Shown here piece after piece: positions 7,964-17,096 of a stretch of DNA of 64,000 bases. Origin of the DNA: M3007 sp038327555 (GTDB lineage Bacteria > Bacteroidota > Bacteroidia > Chitinophagales > Saprospiraceae). The number at the start of each line of letters is the position of its first letter. Within the stretch, counting starts at the first letter, position 1. The notes beneath the pieces were generated by a model. It was not told the origin of the DNA. It made no database searches and saw nothing but the letters and a program-made list of their open reading frames with translations. The position numbers and the translations under genes were made by a program. The DNA lies in contig JBBQLD010000001.1 of the NCBI GenBank assembly GCA_038327555.1, positions 7,187 to 71,186 of the forward strand, written 5' to 3'.

Positions 7964-9211
7964 CTACTTGCCACTTATTACCCCCAGCACCTTCCCTTTG
8001 AATTTTTGGCCAATAAAAGGCGTGTTACGAGACTTCGAGCGAATGTTTTTTTCTTCGAAAACCCATTCGGCATCAGGATCGAACACCGTCATTTCGGCAG
8101 GCTCACCTTGGCTGATTTTTGGAATGGACAAGCCCAGAATCCGACGTGGTGCCAGGCTCATTTTTTCAACTAAATCATTGACATTCAATTCCTTGTTCAA
8201 AAAAGTTCGGCATAATGCGAAGCTTGTTTCCAAACCAATCATCCCGAATTCGGCATAGGGAAACTCCAGATTTTTGGCCTCTTGGTGCCATGGCGTGTGA
8301 TTCGAACAAATGAAGTCAATAGTCCCGTCCAATAATCCCTCGACCAATGCTTCGGTGTCCGATTGGCTGCGAAGTGGGGGGACAATCTTCCAGTTGGAAT
8401 CAAACGCTGCAAGCTTTTCATCCGTAAAACAAAGATTTGCCACCGCTACAGAGGCGGTTACGGACAGGCCAGATTGTTTAGCTGCTCGAATGAGTGCAAC
8501 GCTCCTCGCTGTAGAAACCAAGTGGATATGAAGCCGTCCCTCGGAATATTCCAACAGACTTAGGTCGCGCTGTACCATAAGTTCTTCAGCCAATGCCGGA
8601 AGGCCTTTCAAACCTAGCGTGGTACTCATCACGCCTTCGTGCATTTGGCCTCCGGCAGCAATGGTTTTATGGTGTGGCACATTAATGACCAAGCCCTTGA
8701 AAGCCTGGGCATATTGCAGGGCCCGGAGCAAAAGTCCTGCATCCTGCACAGCACGTTTACCATCACTAAAGGCGATCGCGCCAGCTGCGTGCATATCAAA
8801 AAGTTCAGCCAAATCTTTGCCATCACAGTTTTGTGAGATCGCTCCGATCGGGTAACAATGCACCGGCAAACCTGTCGATTTGTTTTTCACATACAAAACC
8901 TCTGACTTGGTATGAAGCGCTGGATCCGTATTTGGGAAGCAAGCTATTGCTGAAAAACCTCCAGCAATAGCGGCTAGCGCAGCTGAGGTCAAATCCTCAC
9001 GATGTTCAAAGCCCGGGTCAGCAGAGTATACTCCGACATCCAACCATCCTGGAGATACGCACAGATTGGAGGACTCCCATATTTCTACGCCTTTCGATGC
9101 GGCTATTCGGTCTCCAATTTCTTCAATATGGCCGTTTCGAATAAGCAGGTCTTTAGGCTGGCTTTCAGTATTGCCATCGAAAATGCGGGCGTTTTTTAAC
9201 AGTATTTGCAT
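7964..9211 (-). CDS. Dihydroorotase-like amidohydrolase, metal ligands lost
   Basis: 415 residues, aligning by eye along its whole length with class I dihydroorotase (PyrC), the third enzyme of pyrimidine synthesis: PGWLDVG near residue 54, DPGFEHRED, a CFPNTDPAL segment, GGQMHEGVMS, a VSTARSV segment, NWKIVPPLR, DGTIDFI and FGMIGLET. Key metal positions are changed: the DxHxH motif reads DVGVY, the HAED region reads VPHH, and TDHAPH reads SNHTPW. This pattern is that of a non-catalytic dihydroorotase (as in the PyrX/PyrC' partners of aspartate transcarbamoylase), or of a lineage-specific enzyme with altered chemistry. No ATCase gene is nearby. Confidence 0.75.
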   Translation of the reverse strand: MQILLKNARIFDGNTESQPKDLLIRNGHIEEIGDRIAASKGVEIWESSNLCVSPGWLDVGVYSADPGFEHREDLTSAALAAIAGGFSAIACFPNTDPALHTKSEVLYVKNKSTGLPVHCYPIGAISQNCDGKDLAELFDMHAAGAIAFSDGKRAVQDAGLLLRALQYAQAFKGLVINVPHHKTIAAGGQMHEGVMSTTLGLKGLPALAEELMVQRDLSLLEYSEGRLHIHLVSTARSVALIRAAKQSGLSVTASVAVANLCFTDEKLAAFDSNWKIVPPLRSQSDTEALVEGLLDGTIDFICSNHTPWHQEAKNLEFPYAEFGMIGLETSFALCRTFLNKELNVNDLVEKMSLAPRRILGLSIPKISQGEPAEMTVFDPDAEWVFEEKNIRSKSRNTPFIGQKFKGKVLGVISGK

Positions 9212-9232
9212 GGCGTTACATGGTAGCGGTGA

Positions 9233-11662
9233 TCAGTTTTTGGGCAGTTTATACCAATAATTATTCCGCATTACCCAACCTGATTCGCGGTGATACAAAT
9301 TGAAGTTTTTGTCTTTTATCAGGACTTCGTCGTACCAAAATGGCGCATTTGCATTCTTTTTATGTAGAAAAATGCCCATAGTTGATTGATCTTCCAACAC
9401 TTCAAAGCTTAGTACATACAAAGCCCAGCCATTCACAATGGTCTTAATTTCTGAACGCAGGGTTTCCTTTCTAAAAGAAATCTGATGCGCGTCGGCAAGG
9501 CTATTCTCCAAAAATTTAACCTCTTGAGTCATGCCCATATCCTCGTCTACCTTAGTCCAAATGCTAAAATCATACGTTCCTTTCGGCATAGGTTTTTTCC
9601 AAATCCAGGTAGTGTCCCCCAGATTTCCCTGGCCCGCGCCTTTGCCTTGAAAAATATGTTCACTGGTATTGTTCGAGTCAAAATGGAGACTTGCGTGCCA
9701 CAATGGCTTTATTTCGCTACGAAAGTCGTCGCCAGCATCGATGGTTGCCCGACGATCCTCTAAAGCAATGCTTTGCGCTGCCTGTTGCGACCATGCCCGA
9801 ATGCTATCTGGCACTAATGCCATTATTTTGAGCTCTGAGTTCTGATAAACCGGAGTAGCCTTATCGATCAAGTGCCTGTATTTTTTTTGCATCTCGTCCC
9901 ATTTACTCATTTCAATCATGAGTGCAATGGGGCGGTTATCTGGAAGTTCCGAAAGCAATACTGGCGGCTCACAGGCCAGGAGTGAAAACTGCATGGATTT
10001 AACCATTCTGCCGATTGCTAACCGGCTCATATTCACCCCCATATCGGGCACGCCCGTTTGTAAAGCCGTGTATTGCACCCTTTGAAATAGCGGATAATAA
10101 ACTTCGAGCCAGATATTTTCCGACCCAACATGATAATATGGAAGCGGCATGAGGGCCTGGAAACGGCCAAAATCTACTTTGTTTAACCAATGGTCTGGCG
10201 AAGCAGCAACGACACTATGCTGTGCAAGACTAGGCATCAAAGGCAACAGCTTATGCTTTTGAAAATAATAGGCTTCCCAAGATAAAACGATCAATGGAAT
10301 TAGTGCAAGGCTCCATTTTGCAAAATTTGTGATGTGCTTAGCCATAAATTTCGACTTTGAGCTTACCCAGGCTATCCATTTCTCCTCCAATTGCATTCGC
10401 TGGCTTTTATTCCATATAATGTAGAACAACAAAACATTTATAGCGTAATAAAACGCCCAGGTAAATCTGGCAAGCCCCCTGAATTGCCGGATCGGGCCAA
10501 GGTAATCAACCATCCACTCCAACCCTTTTATAGAAAACGGGAATCCCAGACCAAAAATTAAAATTGCAAATGCAGCGAAACATACGCCGCGCAGATAGTT
10601 TTTGTGTACCCGATGATAGGCTGCATGCTCCCATTCAGGTTCAAACAGCCGAAAACGACGTTTGAAGATAAGCCAAAGTGTAAAGACAAAAGCCGCAAGC
10701 CCAACATAGGTTTCCGCCTCAAAATCAAGCCCCCTAATCTTCGTGAGGTGAAGACCGATCCACTGGTGCATTGGGAAAAAATCGTAGGGCAGAAAAACGC
10801 CTTCCCAGTGCCCTATGTAGTCTGTAAATCCATAAGGATATGCGGAACGATCGGGGCTGTAATCGGACCAGTGGATCCAAACATTCAACACGGCAAACGG
10901 CAACACGACCATCACGACGATATGACTCAACCGAGTCCAGATATTACGCACCGAAAAGTCTTGCAAAATTTGGAATAAGGTATAAAACCCCAAAAAAATG
11001 GCCGTAACCCCCAGATAATAAAAGTGTAACTGTGATGAAAACCAGATCAATATTCCGATCAACAGACTTTGATAGCGTCTGCTCTGCCGTTCTTCATACC
11101 GACAAAGTAAGAGCAACAACATAGGTAATACCCAAATGTGTGAAAGCCCAAAATGTCCATCGAATCGGTTGTATTGTGGAGAAAGAAATGTGATACCCAT
11201 TGCTACCACTCCTGCATACCAAACCGGTAAGTGTAGTTTTCGAAGCAATAGATAAATTACGCCTGCACCAAAAATGATGGAAATCACAAGCGACAGATGG
11301 ATAATACCAATCACATTGTCTCGAACATCGAACACATTTCGGCTCCACCATTTAATGGCCGCACACAAGATTGGCTGATTGTCTGTAAAAAGAACATGGT
11401 CGCCAAAAGGGTAGTTCATTCCCCCAAAATGCACATAACTAGAATCTTGCTGTACGTGCCAGGCGGAGGTCATATAGTTTTTGAAACCATCCGAGCTTTT
11501 CGAAAACATGACCTCATTGGGGGCCTTGAGCCAAGTGCCATGCTTTGCCCAAATAAAAAGGGAGGCTACAGCCAAGACGACAACCAAGCCCCAAAACGTA
11601 TGGCCTCGCTTTGGAGAAGCAAGGTTGTGCAGGGTATGCTCTATCTGTTCTACTCCTTTCAT
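9233..11662 (-). CDS. Large polytopic membrane protein, GT-C-like
   Basis: 809 residues. About a dozen transmembrane helices occupy residues 20-470, followed by a soluble, probably periplasmic C-terminal part of some 340 residues with beta-sandwich-like stretches (KGTYDFSIWTKVDED). An early loop carries acidic and aromatic residues (YMTSAWHVQQDSSYVHFGGMNYPFGDH), the topology seen in GT-C glycosyltransferases and YfhO-like proteins. I do not recognise a named family, so the transferase role is inference only. It is followed at 21 bases by the dihydroorotase-like gene and could be cotranscribed with it. Confidence 0.55.
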   Translation of the reverse strand: MKGVEQIEHTLHNLASPKRGHTFWGLVVVLAVASLFIWAKHGTWLKAPNEVMFSKSSDGFKNYMTSAWHVQQDSSYVHFGGMNYPFGDHVLFTDNQPILCAAIKWWSRNVFDVRDNVIGIIHLSLVISIIFGAGVIYLLLRKLHLPVWYAGVVAMGITFLSPQYNRFDGHFGLSHIWVLPMLLLLLCRYEERQSRRYQSLLIGILIWFSSQLHFYYLGVTAIFLGFYTLFQILQDFSVRNIWTRLSHIVVMVVLPFAVLNVWIHWSDYSPDRSAYPYGFTDYIGHWEGVFLPYDFFPMHQWIGLHLTKIRGLDFEAETYVGLAAFVFTLWLIFKRRFRLFEPEWEHAAYHRVHKNYLRGVCFAAFAILIFGLGFPFSIKGLEWMVDYLGPIRQFRGLARFTWAFYYAINVLLFYIIWNKSQRMQLEEKWIAWVSSKSKFMAKHITNFAKWSLALIPLIVLSWEAYYFQKHKLLPLMPSLAQHSVVAASPDHWLNKVDFGRFQALMPLPYYHVGSENIWLEVYYPLFQRVQYTALQTGVPDMGVNMSRLAIGRMVKSMQFSLLACEPPVLLSELPDNRPIALMIEMSKWDEMQKKYRHLIDKATPVYQNSELKIMALVPDSIRAWSQQAAQSIALEDRRATIDAGDDFRSEIKPLWHASLHFDSNNTSEHIFQGKGAGQGNLGDTTWIWKKPMPKGTYDFSIWTKVDEDMGMTQEVKFLENSLADAHQISFRKETLRSEIKTIVNGWALYVLSFEVLEDQSTMGIFLHKKNANAPFWYDEVLIKDKNFNLYHRESGWVMRNNYWYKLPKN

Positions 11663-12007
11663 ACGATACGGTGACTTTTAGGCACGTATTAACGGCAAAT
11701 TTGGCGGGCAAAAGTAGGCAATTCAATCGGGCCTTGAATTCGTTAGGAACTTGATCTGAATAAAACAATCGTTTTGACGGCCTTATTTCTGCTTTCTATT
11801 CGTTGTTTGTCGGTTTTTTAACCCCGCTAAATGCCCTCCTTGCACCTTGAAAGTGACAAAATCGACACCTCAAAATTGCACCTTTATTCCAACTAAGTTC
11901 CTGTGGTGTTAAATTCTAAAATTTTATTACCAGAAATGCAATAAGCCACCCAAAGCAAGTGTTTTACACCAGAATTTTCAATTATTTACAAGCCAAAGTA
12001 CGGCAAA
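11663..12007. other. Gene-free divergent promoter region (345 bp)
   Basis: Separates the divergent membrane-protein gene (minus) and the 81-residue protein gene (plus). It holds a minus-strand -7 box at 11709-11716 and, at 11883-11902, one copy of a dispersed 20-bp word (reverse complement of AGGAACTTAGTTGGAATAAA). I see no ORF or structured RNA. Confidence 0.5.
11709..11716 (-). promoter_or_regulatory. Candidate -7 box (TACTTTTG on minus) for the membrane-protein gene
   Basis: CAAAAGTA on the plus strand reads TACTTTTG on the minus strand, an exact TAnnTTTG match 46 bases ahead of the start at 11662. A -33 element at normal spacing is not evident. Confidence 0.45.
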
Positions 12008-12253
12008 ATGCCTATGGAAGAAACCTACACATACGATGCACAATTGGTACAGTTTCTGTACCGAGAACTGTCGGCTGGCAAAGCAGTAGAAATGGCGCAC
12101 AGGATAGAGGAAGACTCTGTAGTAAGTTCCGATTTCAACACTCTGTTATTTGCAAAAGCACAACTTCCTAAAGTTCAGTTCAATCCTTCACCCTCTGTGC
12201 TGCACAACATTCTGCAATACAGCGCAAAAACGGCTCTGGAAGCACATTTTTAA
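12008..12253 (+). CDS. Small conserved-looking protein, 81 residues
   Basis: An acidic-to-neutral soluble protein beginning MPMEETYTYDAQ. It has two predicted helices (LVQFLYRELSAGKAVEMAHRI, about residues 14-34, and a C-terminal VLHNILQYSAKTALEAHF stretch) around a short linker rich in Phe and Pro. There is no signal peptide, zinc site or DNA-binding motif that I can name. It has its own terminator (12274-12313) and a long upstream region, so it is an independent unit. The helix AGKAVEMAHRIEED looks like zinc-finger anti-sigma N-terminal helices without the zinc residues; that comparison is weak. Product hypothetical. Confidence 0.65.
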   Translation: MPMEETYTYDAQLVQFLYRELSAGKAVEMAHRIEEDSVVSSDFNTLLFAKAQLPKVQFNPSPSVLHNILQYSAKTALEAHF

Positions 12254-12273
12254 CGAATATTGCTTCCCTACTT

Positions 12274-12313
12274 AAAGCCCTCGCACCGAATTTTCAGTGC
12301 GGGGGCTTTTTTT
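12274..12313 (+). terminator. Intrinsic terminator after the 81-residue protein
   Basis: A 13-bp stem (12274-12286 with 12297-12309, one G-T pair) around CCCTCGCAC/GTGCGGGGG, closed by a 10-base loop and followed by a run of seven or more T. Confidence 0.9.
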
Positions 12314-12348
12314 AAGACCGGGTGAACAATACCTTGTTGATTCCTACA

Positions 12349-13083
12349 TCAATAATCTACCCTTTCCAGAAATAACCCACTGGGGGGAGCTGTGAAACGT
12401 GCCGGTTCTCGGGAATTCGTTTTTAAAAAAGTCTCGACATCCAGTCCGGTCAAATTACCTCGGCCCACTTCTACCAGCACGCCCACCATTCGGCGCACCA
12501 TTTTCCAAAGAAAATGCGAGCCGGTGATGTGAAAGATAATTCTGTCTCCTTCTTCCCGGATTTCTACCCTGTCGAGATCAACTAATGTGCTGGTACCCTC
12601 TTTTTCTATCGCTCCAAAGGAACGAAAGTCGTGAAACCCTTCAAAACGGGCAGCTGCATCCCGCATTGCACTAAGATTGAGCGGGTCTCTCACCCACCAC
12701 ACATATTTTTTTCCAAACGCATCGCGCCTTTTAGAGATCTGGTAGGTGTAGCTGCGACTACGGGCATCGTGCCTAGCGTGAAATTTTGGATGGGCCTTCT
12801 CTACATGCAGAATGTTAATCGCGTGCCCAAGTTCATCGTTCAGACTTATTTTAATCTGTTCTGGAGATAAGCGTGTATCCGCGACCTCCAAATGGGCTAC
12901 TTGCCCTCGTGCGTGCACCCCAGCATCCGTCCGGCCTGCGCCATAAACTTCTACTGGTTGATCTTCAAATATTTTAGCTGCTGCTTGTATGAGTTCTCCT
13001 TGAATGGAGCGCTCATTTTTTTGGAGTTGCCAACCAGAGTAGCGAGATCCGTCGTATTCGAGGGTGAGTTTGTATTTTGCCAT
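12349..13083 (-). CDS. truA: tRNA pseudouridine(38-40) synthase
   Basis: Converts uridines 38-40 of the tRNA anticodon arm to pseudouridine. The catalytic Asp is residue 53 in the motif GRTDAGVHARGQ; the KYKLTLEYDGSRYSGWQ start and the FLWKMVRRMVGVL segment (about residues 184-196) are also typical. I placed the start at 13083 (MAKYKLTLEYDG): an upstream in-frame ATG at 13128 would add 15 residues not found in the family and would overlap the terminator of the gene before it. At 244 residues it is normal in length. Single gene. Confidence 0.94.
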   Translation of the reverse strand: MAKYKLTLEYDGSRYSGWQLQKNERSIQGELIQAAAKIFEDQPVEVYGAGRTDAGVHARGQVAHLEVADTRLSPEQIKISLNDELGHAINILHVEKAHPKFHARHDARSRSYTYQISKRRDAFGKKYVWWVRDPLNLSAMRDAAARFEGFHDFRSFGAIEKEGTSTLVDLDRVEIREEGDRIIFHITGSHFLWKMVRRMVGVLVEVGRGNLTGLDVETFLKTNSREPARFTAPPSGLFLERVDY

Positions 13084-13111
13084 TTTGTGTATGGAATGGG
13101 ATAACTTATAT

Positions 13112-13152
13112 AAAAAATCGAGGCACAAGGTTCAAAACCCTTGTGCCTCGAT
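13112..13152 (-). terminator. Intrinsic terminator of the sprE-like gene
   Basis: A perfect 14-bp stem (13117-13130 with 13139-13152, reading ATCGAGGCACAAGG) with an 8-base loop. On the minus strand it is followed by a T run (AAAAAA at 13112-13117 on the plus strand), 22 bases past the minus-strand stop at 13174. Confidence 0.85.
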
Positions 13153-13173
13153 GTGCATCTATTCCTATTGTTT

Positions 13174-16059
13174 TTACTTTTTTAAGTAGTTTTCTTCAAA
13201 AAACTCTCGATAACGGTCGAGGGTCTTGTTCTTTAGTATCCGACGGTAGTTTTCCTGTGTCACAGCAAACATTTCTTTGTTGTAGGTTTTCTTGCCCGTT
13301 TCACCTAGGAATTCTTTTTGGGTTTTTACCTCTTTGTAATAACGCATTACTTGTTCTTTGGTATCGAACTTTCGAATGACTATGATTGGGGTATTCGTAT
13401 CTGTACCGAGAAAAATATTAGAAATTCGGAGCTGTTCTGACTTATGGTTTTCGCTGTTATAATCGGAAACAGCTGCCTTTACATCATCAAGGCGCACATC
13501 TTCTCCGGTAAGTGCCACTATGAAATAGTGCAGTTTATCATCCTCGCGCGTGAACCCATCGTCAATTGGAGTTTCATTCTTTTTCTTTTCATCCACTTCA
13601 AAACCTTTGCAAGCCAGCAAGCGAGCTATCTCCTTGGCACGTGTAGCTTCCGGACTATCCGGGTATCGTTTGATTAGTTCGCCTAATGCCGCGCAATAAG
13701 CTTCATTCCCACTAAGGTTTCCTGTACAAAGTGCGCTAAGCAAGGCGAATTTTGCAGCAAGCTGATTTTGCGAGCCAAACTTTTTGGGGGCATCCTCACA
13801 TCGATCAAAGGCTTCCTTATAGGCTCTTTTTTGGAAAAGAGAATAGGTCGCTTCGTAATATTTATTGAGTTCCCGCTCCCGCTCTTTGGTGGAGTTAAGG
13901 AAATTAGGATCCGTGAGTGTGCGTGCGTAAGCGCTTTTAGGATACTTTTCCACCAGTTTATCATAGTAAAATTGTGCGCGCTCAAGGTTGGTTAGATCCT
14001 TAAACGCCAAGTAGCAATAATACCAGGTTTCTTTTTCATAGCGGGCCGTGTCAGGATAACGGGTTTGCATCTCCTCAAGCGTACCCGTGCACCGTCTATT
14101 ATTTTGCAGACGGTCTCTGAAGAGCGTACCAAGCTGGTACATAGCTTCATAAGTGGCCACGTGAATCACAGCCAGTTCGGCCTCTGATTTTGGAATATTG
14201 GCGAATATATCCTTGAATTCAGCATCTGCTGCTGCATTTGTACGGCTGCTATCACTTCCGGTTGCCTCGTCGGCGCTCCCAGGAGCAATCCTATTACTTC
14301 GCCGCCAGTTATCATCGAGTTTTCGTTCGCCCCAATTCCGAGCAAAATCTTTCCGCCCTTTTTTCAGGAAAGTTTCATTGTAGAAATAGAAAGACGAGGG
14401 CTTACTTCCAGCAATAGGGGTGGGCGCTTTAGCTGGGCCTGTAGCTGCTGGTTGGCTCCCTGCACCAGCTTGAATTGCGGCGGCTTGTTCTGCTTCACGC
14501 TGTTTCTTGATCGTTTTGGCTAATTCTTTGCGCTCAGCGTCCGACATTCTGAAAACACGTACGATGCTATCGTTCGCTTCAATAGTCTGTATTAGGCGGG
14601 CAATATCTTTTAGATTATTGGCATAATCTGTTGCTCTTTTGAAACGTACATCTTCTGCTGGCAAAACGGTGAGTGTACTGTCGTAGTAAGCCTTTGCTTG
14701 TACAAACTGCTCTGCTTCAAAATATAGGTCTGCGAGTTTGATATAGGCTTCAGCGCGCTGTACCGTGTTGTTTTTGTTGAAAGCCAAGGATTTCCGCAAA
14801 TACTCAATCCCTTCTTTCTTTTTACCGTCGTGTAAAGCGATATCAGCCATTGCAAAATAAATCTGGTCGCGATATTCCAGATTTTTATCGTCATTAAGCA
14901 TTCGCTCATTGGCTTTCAGCGCTGTCTCGCTATTAATTTTACCATTTGCCCAACCCGCTGAAGTTTGTTGAAGACGGGCGTTAAATTCCATCTCATACTT
15001 CGGATTGTTGTTCAGTACTTTGTCATAAGCGTCGTAGGCTGCTTCGGGCTGCTCCGCCCGTTCGTACAGTTGAGCAAGGATGAAGGAAAGCCGGGCGCGT
15101 AGTTTTTTGCTGTCGGTCAGTTCTACAGCCTTTTCAAGCGGGCCAATGGCTTTATTATACTTTTTCTGTTTGATAAAGAGGTAGGCTTCTGCTGTTGCGA
15201 GTTCGTCTTGCTTTGCGATAGGAAAGTTGGGGTCTTCCCAAAGTTCGCGAAAAAGGAATTCGGCCTCATCGTATTTATCCCGCTCCGTGAGTGTCCGCCC
15301 ATACCAAACCATGGAAGATGGAAAATCGTGGGTATGGCCCCATGGCTGGCTATATGGGTTTGGGCCCTTTACTTTGACTTCTTCACTGCCTTTAGGTGGG
15401 GTAGTCTTGCTGGGGTTTGGGCTGGATTTCGTGGTTATTTTACCTTTATCGCCCTTCTTTTTGGAACGCGCCTTTTTCTTCGCTTTGGCCTTTTTCTTCT
15501 TTTCGGCAGCCGCCTTTTTCTTTTTGGCAGCAGCTTCTTTTTTCCTTTTCGAAGCTTTTTTCTTCTTTTCTGCCACTTTTTGCTTCGACGATTTCCGTCC
15601 CTTTATTTTGGAAACCCTACGCGGGTCTTGTTCCTCTCGAATAAATTTATAGGTAGCCTCTGCGGTTTCATAGTCGCGCTTAAGAAATTGCGCTTTTCCC
15701 ATTAGGCCATAATTATCATCTGTCCAGGTACCTGGGCGGTGAAGGGATATTCCTTTTGCGGATTTCAGGATAACATTATCCAGATCTGCGCGCACACCAC
15801 TTGGATCAGTAGCGGCATAAGGGTAGATCTCAAGAATTTGGTTGTAATTATCCTTATGTTGCTCTTCAAGTTTAATTGTGGTGAGCCGGAAGAGCTCATC
15901 CGCATTGAACCAATAATTAAACTTATTGGTGAAAGAGTGGTAAGCCTTTTTGCTTTTGCTGGTCTCTTGCCCTTTCTTTTTAGTCGTTACACAGGCAGAA
16001 GAAGCTACTACGCATAGCAACACCACACCCATAAGGGCTATTTTCCAAATATTTTTCAT
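13174..16059 (-). CDS. sprE: SprE/PorW-like TPR lipoprotein (gliding/T9SS)
   Basis: 961 residues, with a lipoprotein signal (lipobox VASSAC, Cys23). The segment YHSFTNKFNYWFNADELF right after the signal, the many degenerate tetratricopeptide repeats through the middle, and the long C-terminal domain starting near KLHYFIVALTGEDVRLDD are the marks of SprE (Flavobacterium) / PorW (Porphyromonas), an outer-membrane-linked lipoprotein needed for type IX secretion and gliding. A lysine/alanine-rich insert lies at residues 149-211. The gene is divergent, across a small lipoprotein gene, from porU-porV, which fits a shared role. Family assignment is by pattern, not search. Confidence 0.75.
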   Translation of the reverse strand: MKNIWKIALMGVVLLCVVASSACVTTKKKGQETSKSKKAYHSFTNKFNYWFNADELFRLTTIKLEEQHKDNYNQILEIYPYAATDPSGVRADLDNVILKSAKGISLHRPGTWTDDNYGLMGKAQFLKRDYETAEATYKFIREEQDPRRVSKIKGRKSSKQKVAEKKKKASKRKKEAAAKKKKAAAEKKKKAKAKKKARSKKKGDKGKITTKSSPNPSKTTPPKGSEEVKVKGPNPYSQPWGHTHDFPSSMVWYGRTLTERDKYDEAEFLFRELWEDPNFPIAKQDELATAEAYLFIKQKKYNKAIGPLEKAVELTDSKKLRARLSFILAQLYERAEQPEAAYDAYDKVLNNNPKYEMEFNARLQQTSAGWANGKINSETALKANERMLNDDKNLEYRDQIYFAMADIALHDGKKKEGIEYLRKSLAFNKNNTVQRAEAYIKLADLYFEAEQFVQAKAYYDSTLTVLPAEDVRFKRATDYANNLKDIARLIQTIEANDSIVRVFRMSDAERKELAKTIKKQREAEQAAAIQAGAGSQPAATGPAKAPTPIAGSKPSSFYFYNETFLKKGRKDFARNWGERKLDDNWRRSNRIAPGSADEATGSDSSRTNAAADAEFKDIFANIPKSEAELAVIHVATYEAMYQLGTLFRDRLQNNRRCTGTLEEMQTRYPDTARYEKETWYYCYLAFKDLTNLERAQFYYDKLVEKYPKSAYARTLTDPNFLNSTKERERELNKYYEATYSLFQKRAYKEAFDRCEDAPKKFGSQNQLAAKFALLSALCTGNLSGNEAYCAALGELIKRYPDSPEATRAKEIARLLACKGFEVDEKKKNETPIDDGFTREDDKLHYFIVALTGEDVRLDDVKAAVSDYNSENHKSEQLRISNIFLGTDTNTPIIVIRKFDTKEQVMRYYKEVKTQKEFLGETGKKTYNKEMFAVTQENYRRILKNKTLDRYREFFEENYLKK

Positions 16060-16072
16060 GTCAATAATCTTT

Positions 16073-16110
16073 AGGAACGGGTAAATAATAACTTTTTATT
16101 TACCGTTCCT
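16073..16110. repeat. Small imperfect palindrome of the dispersed AGGAAC element
   Basis: The arms AGGAACGGGTAAATAA (16073-16088) and its near reverse complement (16096-16110) differ by one extra G. It lies just upstream of the sprE-like gene. Related words occur at 26729-26765, 33887-33903, 57094-57110, 6402-6421 and 1225-1244. Confidence 0.6.
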
Positions 16111-16248
16111 GAAAAGCAGGTTGGATTCAAAAATGCAAGGTCTTACCTCGCACCCTGAAAATTCAGGATGGGAAAAGGCGCGAATTAAGGTAATCTGGTT
16201 GCCTATATGCGCACAAATTTTGCAAAAGTTTTCCTTTTTGGGACTAGC

Positions 16249-17034
16249 CTACTCTCCATAAACGGTCGTCGCTTTCTGTTCTAATGTTGACATGGGGAAA
16301 ATATCCGTTAACCGAGCTTCCATTTTGAATGATCCGCTTCCGTAGGTCTTTTTATAATAAACGAGCCCGAGCCCCTTCGCGTACCATTCCTCCCCAAGCC
16401 CCTCCACCTCCGCAGCACCTTCTTTTTCATTTCCAATGGTCTCCCGAAGCGAAAATTTAATGCATGGATATTTTTTTCCATCAAATTCAAAATCAGGGGC
16501 GTTGCCTAGAAACCGCCGGTTTCTAACCACATAAATAGTTGCTTTAGGATCATCCGGCGGATGAAATTGAAGTTTAAATAAAAACACACCCGATGAGTCC
16601 TTAACCGCAAACGGAAATTTATTTGGCGCATCAATGATAGTCGTAGTGTGAATTTGTCCTCCTTCTGTTTCTGGGTTGGGATCAGCCTCATACAAATGAC
16701 TTTCTTTGGCCAAAGCACCACTTTTTGTAATTTTTTCTCGAACAATTTGCCCAATCTGAAAACGGTGATCGTAGTATGTTCCGACTAAAAAAAGCCCACT
16801 ATCGCGCACAAAAGTGCGATAATACCAGTATTCAGGCATTACTGAGTCGTTTTGCGACACTACATATTCGTAAACTTTTCCGCCCCGTAGATCTTTTACA
16901 GGGAAGTAGTATTCGCTAATGTCGCGCTTGCCCCCACTGCCACAGGCAAAAAGGAAAAAAGACAAGAACGGAAGGGATAGAAAAAGTAAAGCTCGCACGG
17001 CAGAAATTTTAGCACAAAGAAAGCGAATTTGCAT
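16249..17034 (-). CDS. Hypothetical lipoprotein
   Basis: A protein of about 261 residues with a hydrophobic N-terminal segment ending in the lipobox LFAC followed by GSGG, hence probably lipidated. The start is chosen at 17034 (MQIRFLCAKIS); an alternative upstream ATG at 17064 adds ten residues and reaches toward the porU leader. The mature part is beta-rich (KDLRGGKVYEYVVSQND; GLGEEWYAKGLGLVYYKK) and resembles the secreted proteins of unknown function with a YxxGxGxV pattern. It lies between the sprE-like gene and porU and may belong to the same functional group, but I do not recognise it. Confidence 0.55.
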   Translation of the reverse strand: MQIRFLCAKISAVRALLFLSLPFLSFFLFACGSGGKRDISEYYFPVKDLRGGKVYEYVVSQNDSVMPEYWYYRTFVRDSGLFLVGTYYDHRFQIGQIVREKITKSGALAKESHLYEADPNPETEGGQIHTTTIIDAPNKFPFAVKDSSGVFLFKLQFHPPDDPKATIYVVRNRRFLGNAPDFEFDGKKYPCIKFSLRETIGNEKEGAAEVEGLGEEWYAKGLGLVYYKKTYGSGSFKMEARLTDIFPMSTLEQKATTVYGE

Positions 17035-17096
17035 AGGCAACCCGCTTGCCCAGCTTTGCGCCATTTCACCGCACTTGTAATTTTTGAATTTTGGAT

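Noticed and set aside
11959..12171. Alternative-frame ORF overlapping the 81-residue gene
   Set aside because: It starts within the leader, ends early and shows no protein-like pattern; the 12008 frame is better and has the terminator after its stop.
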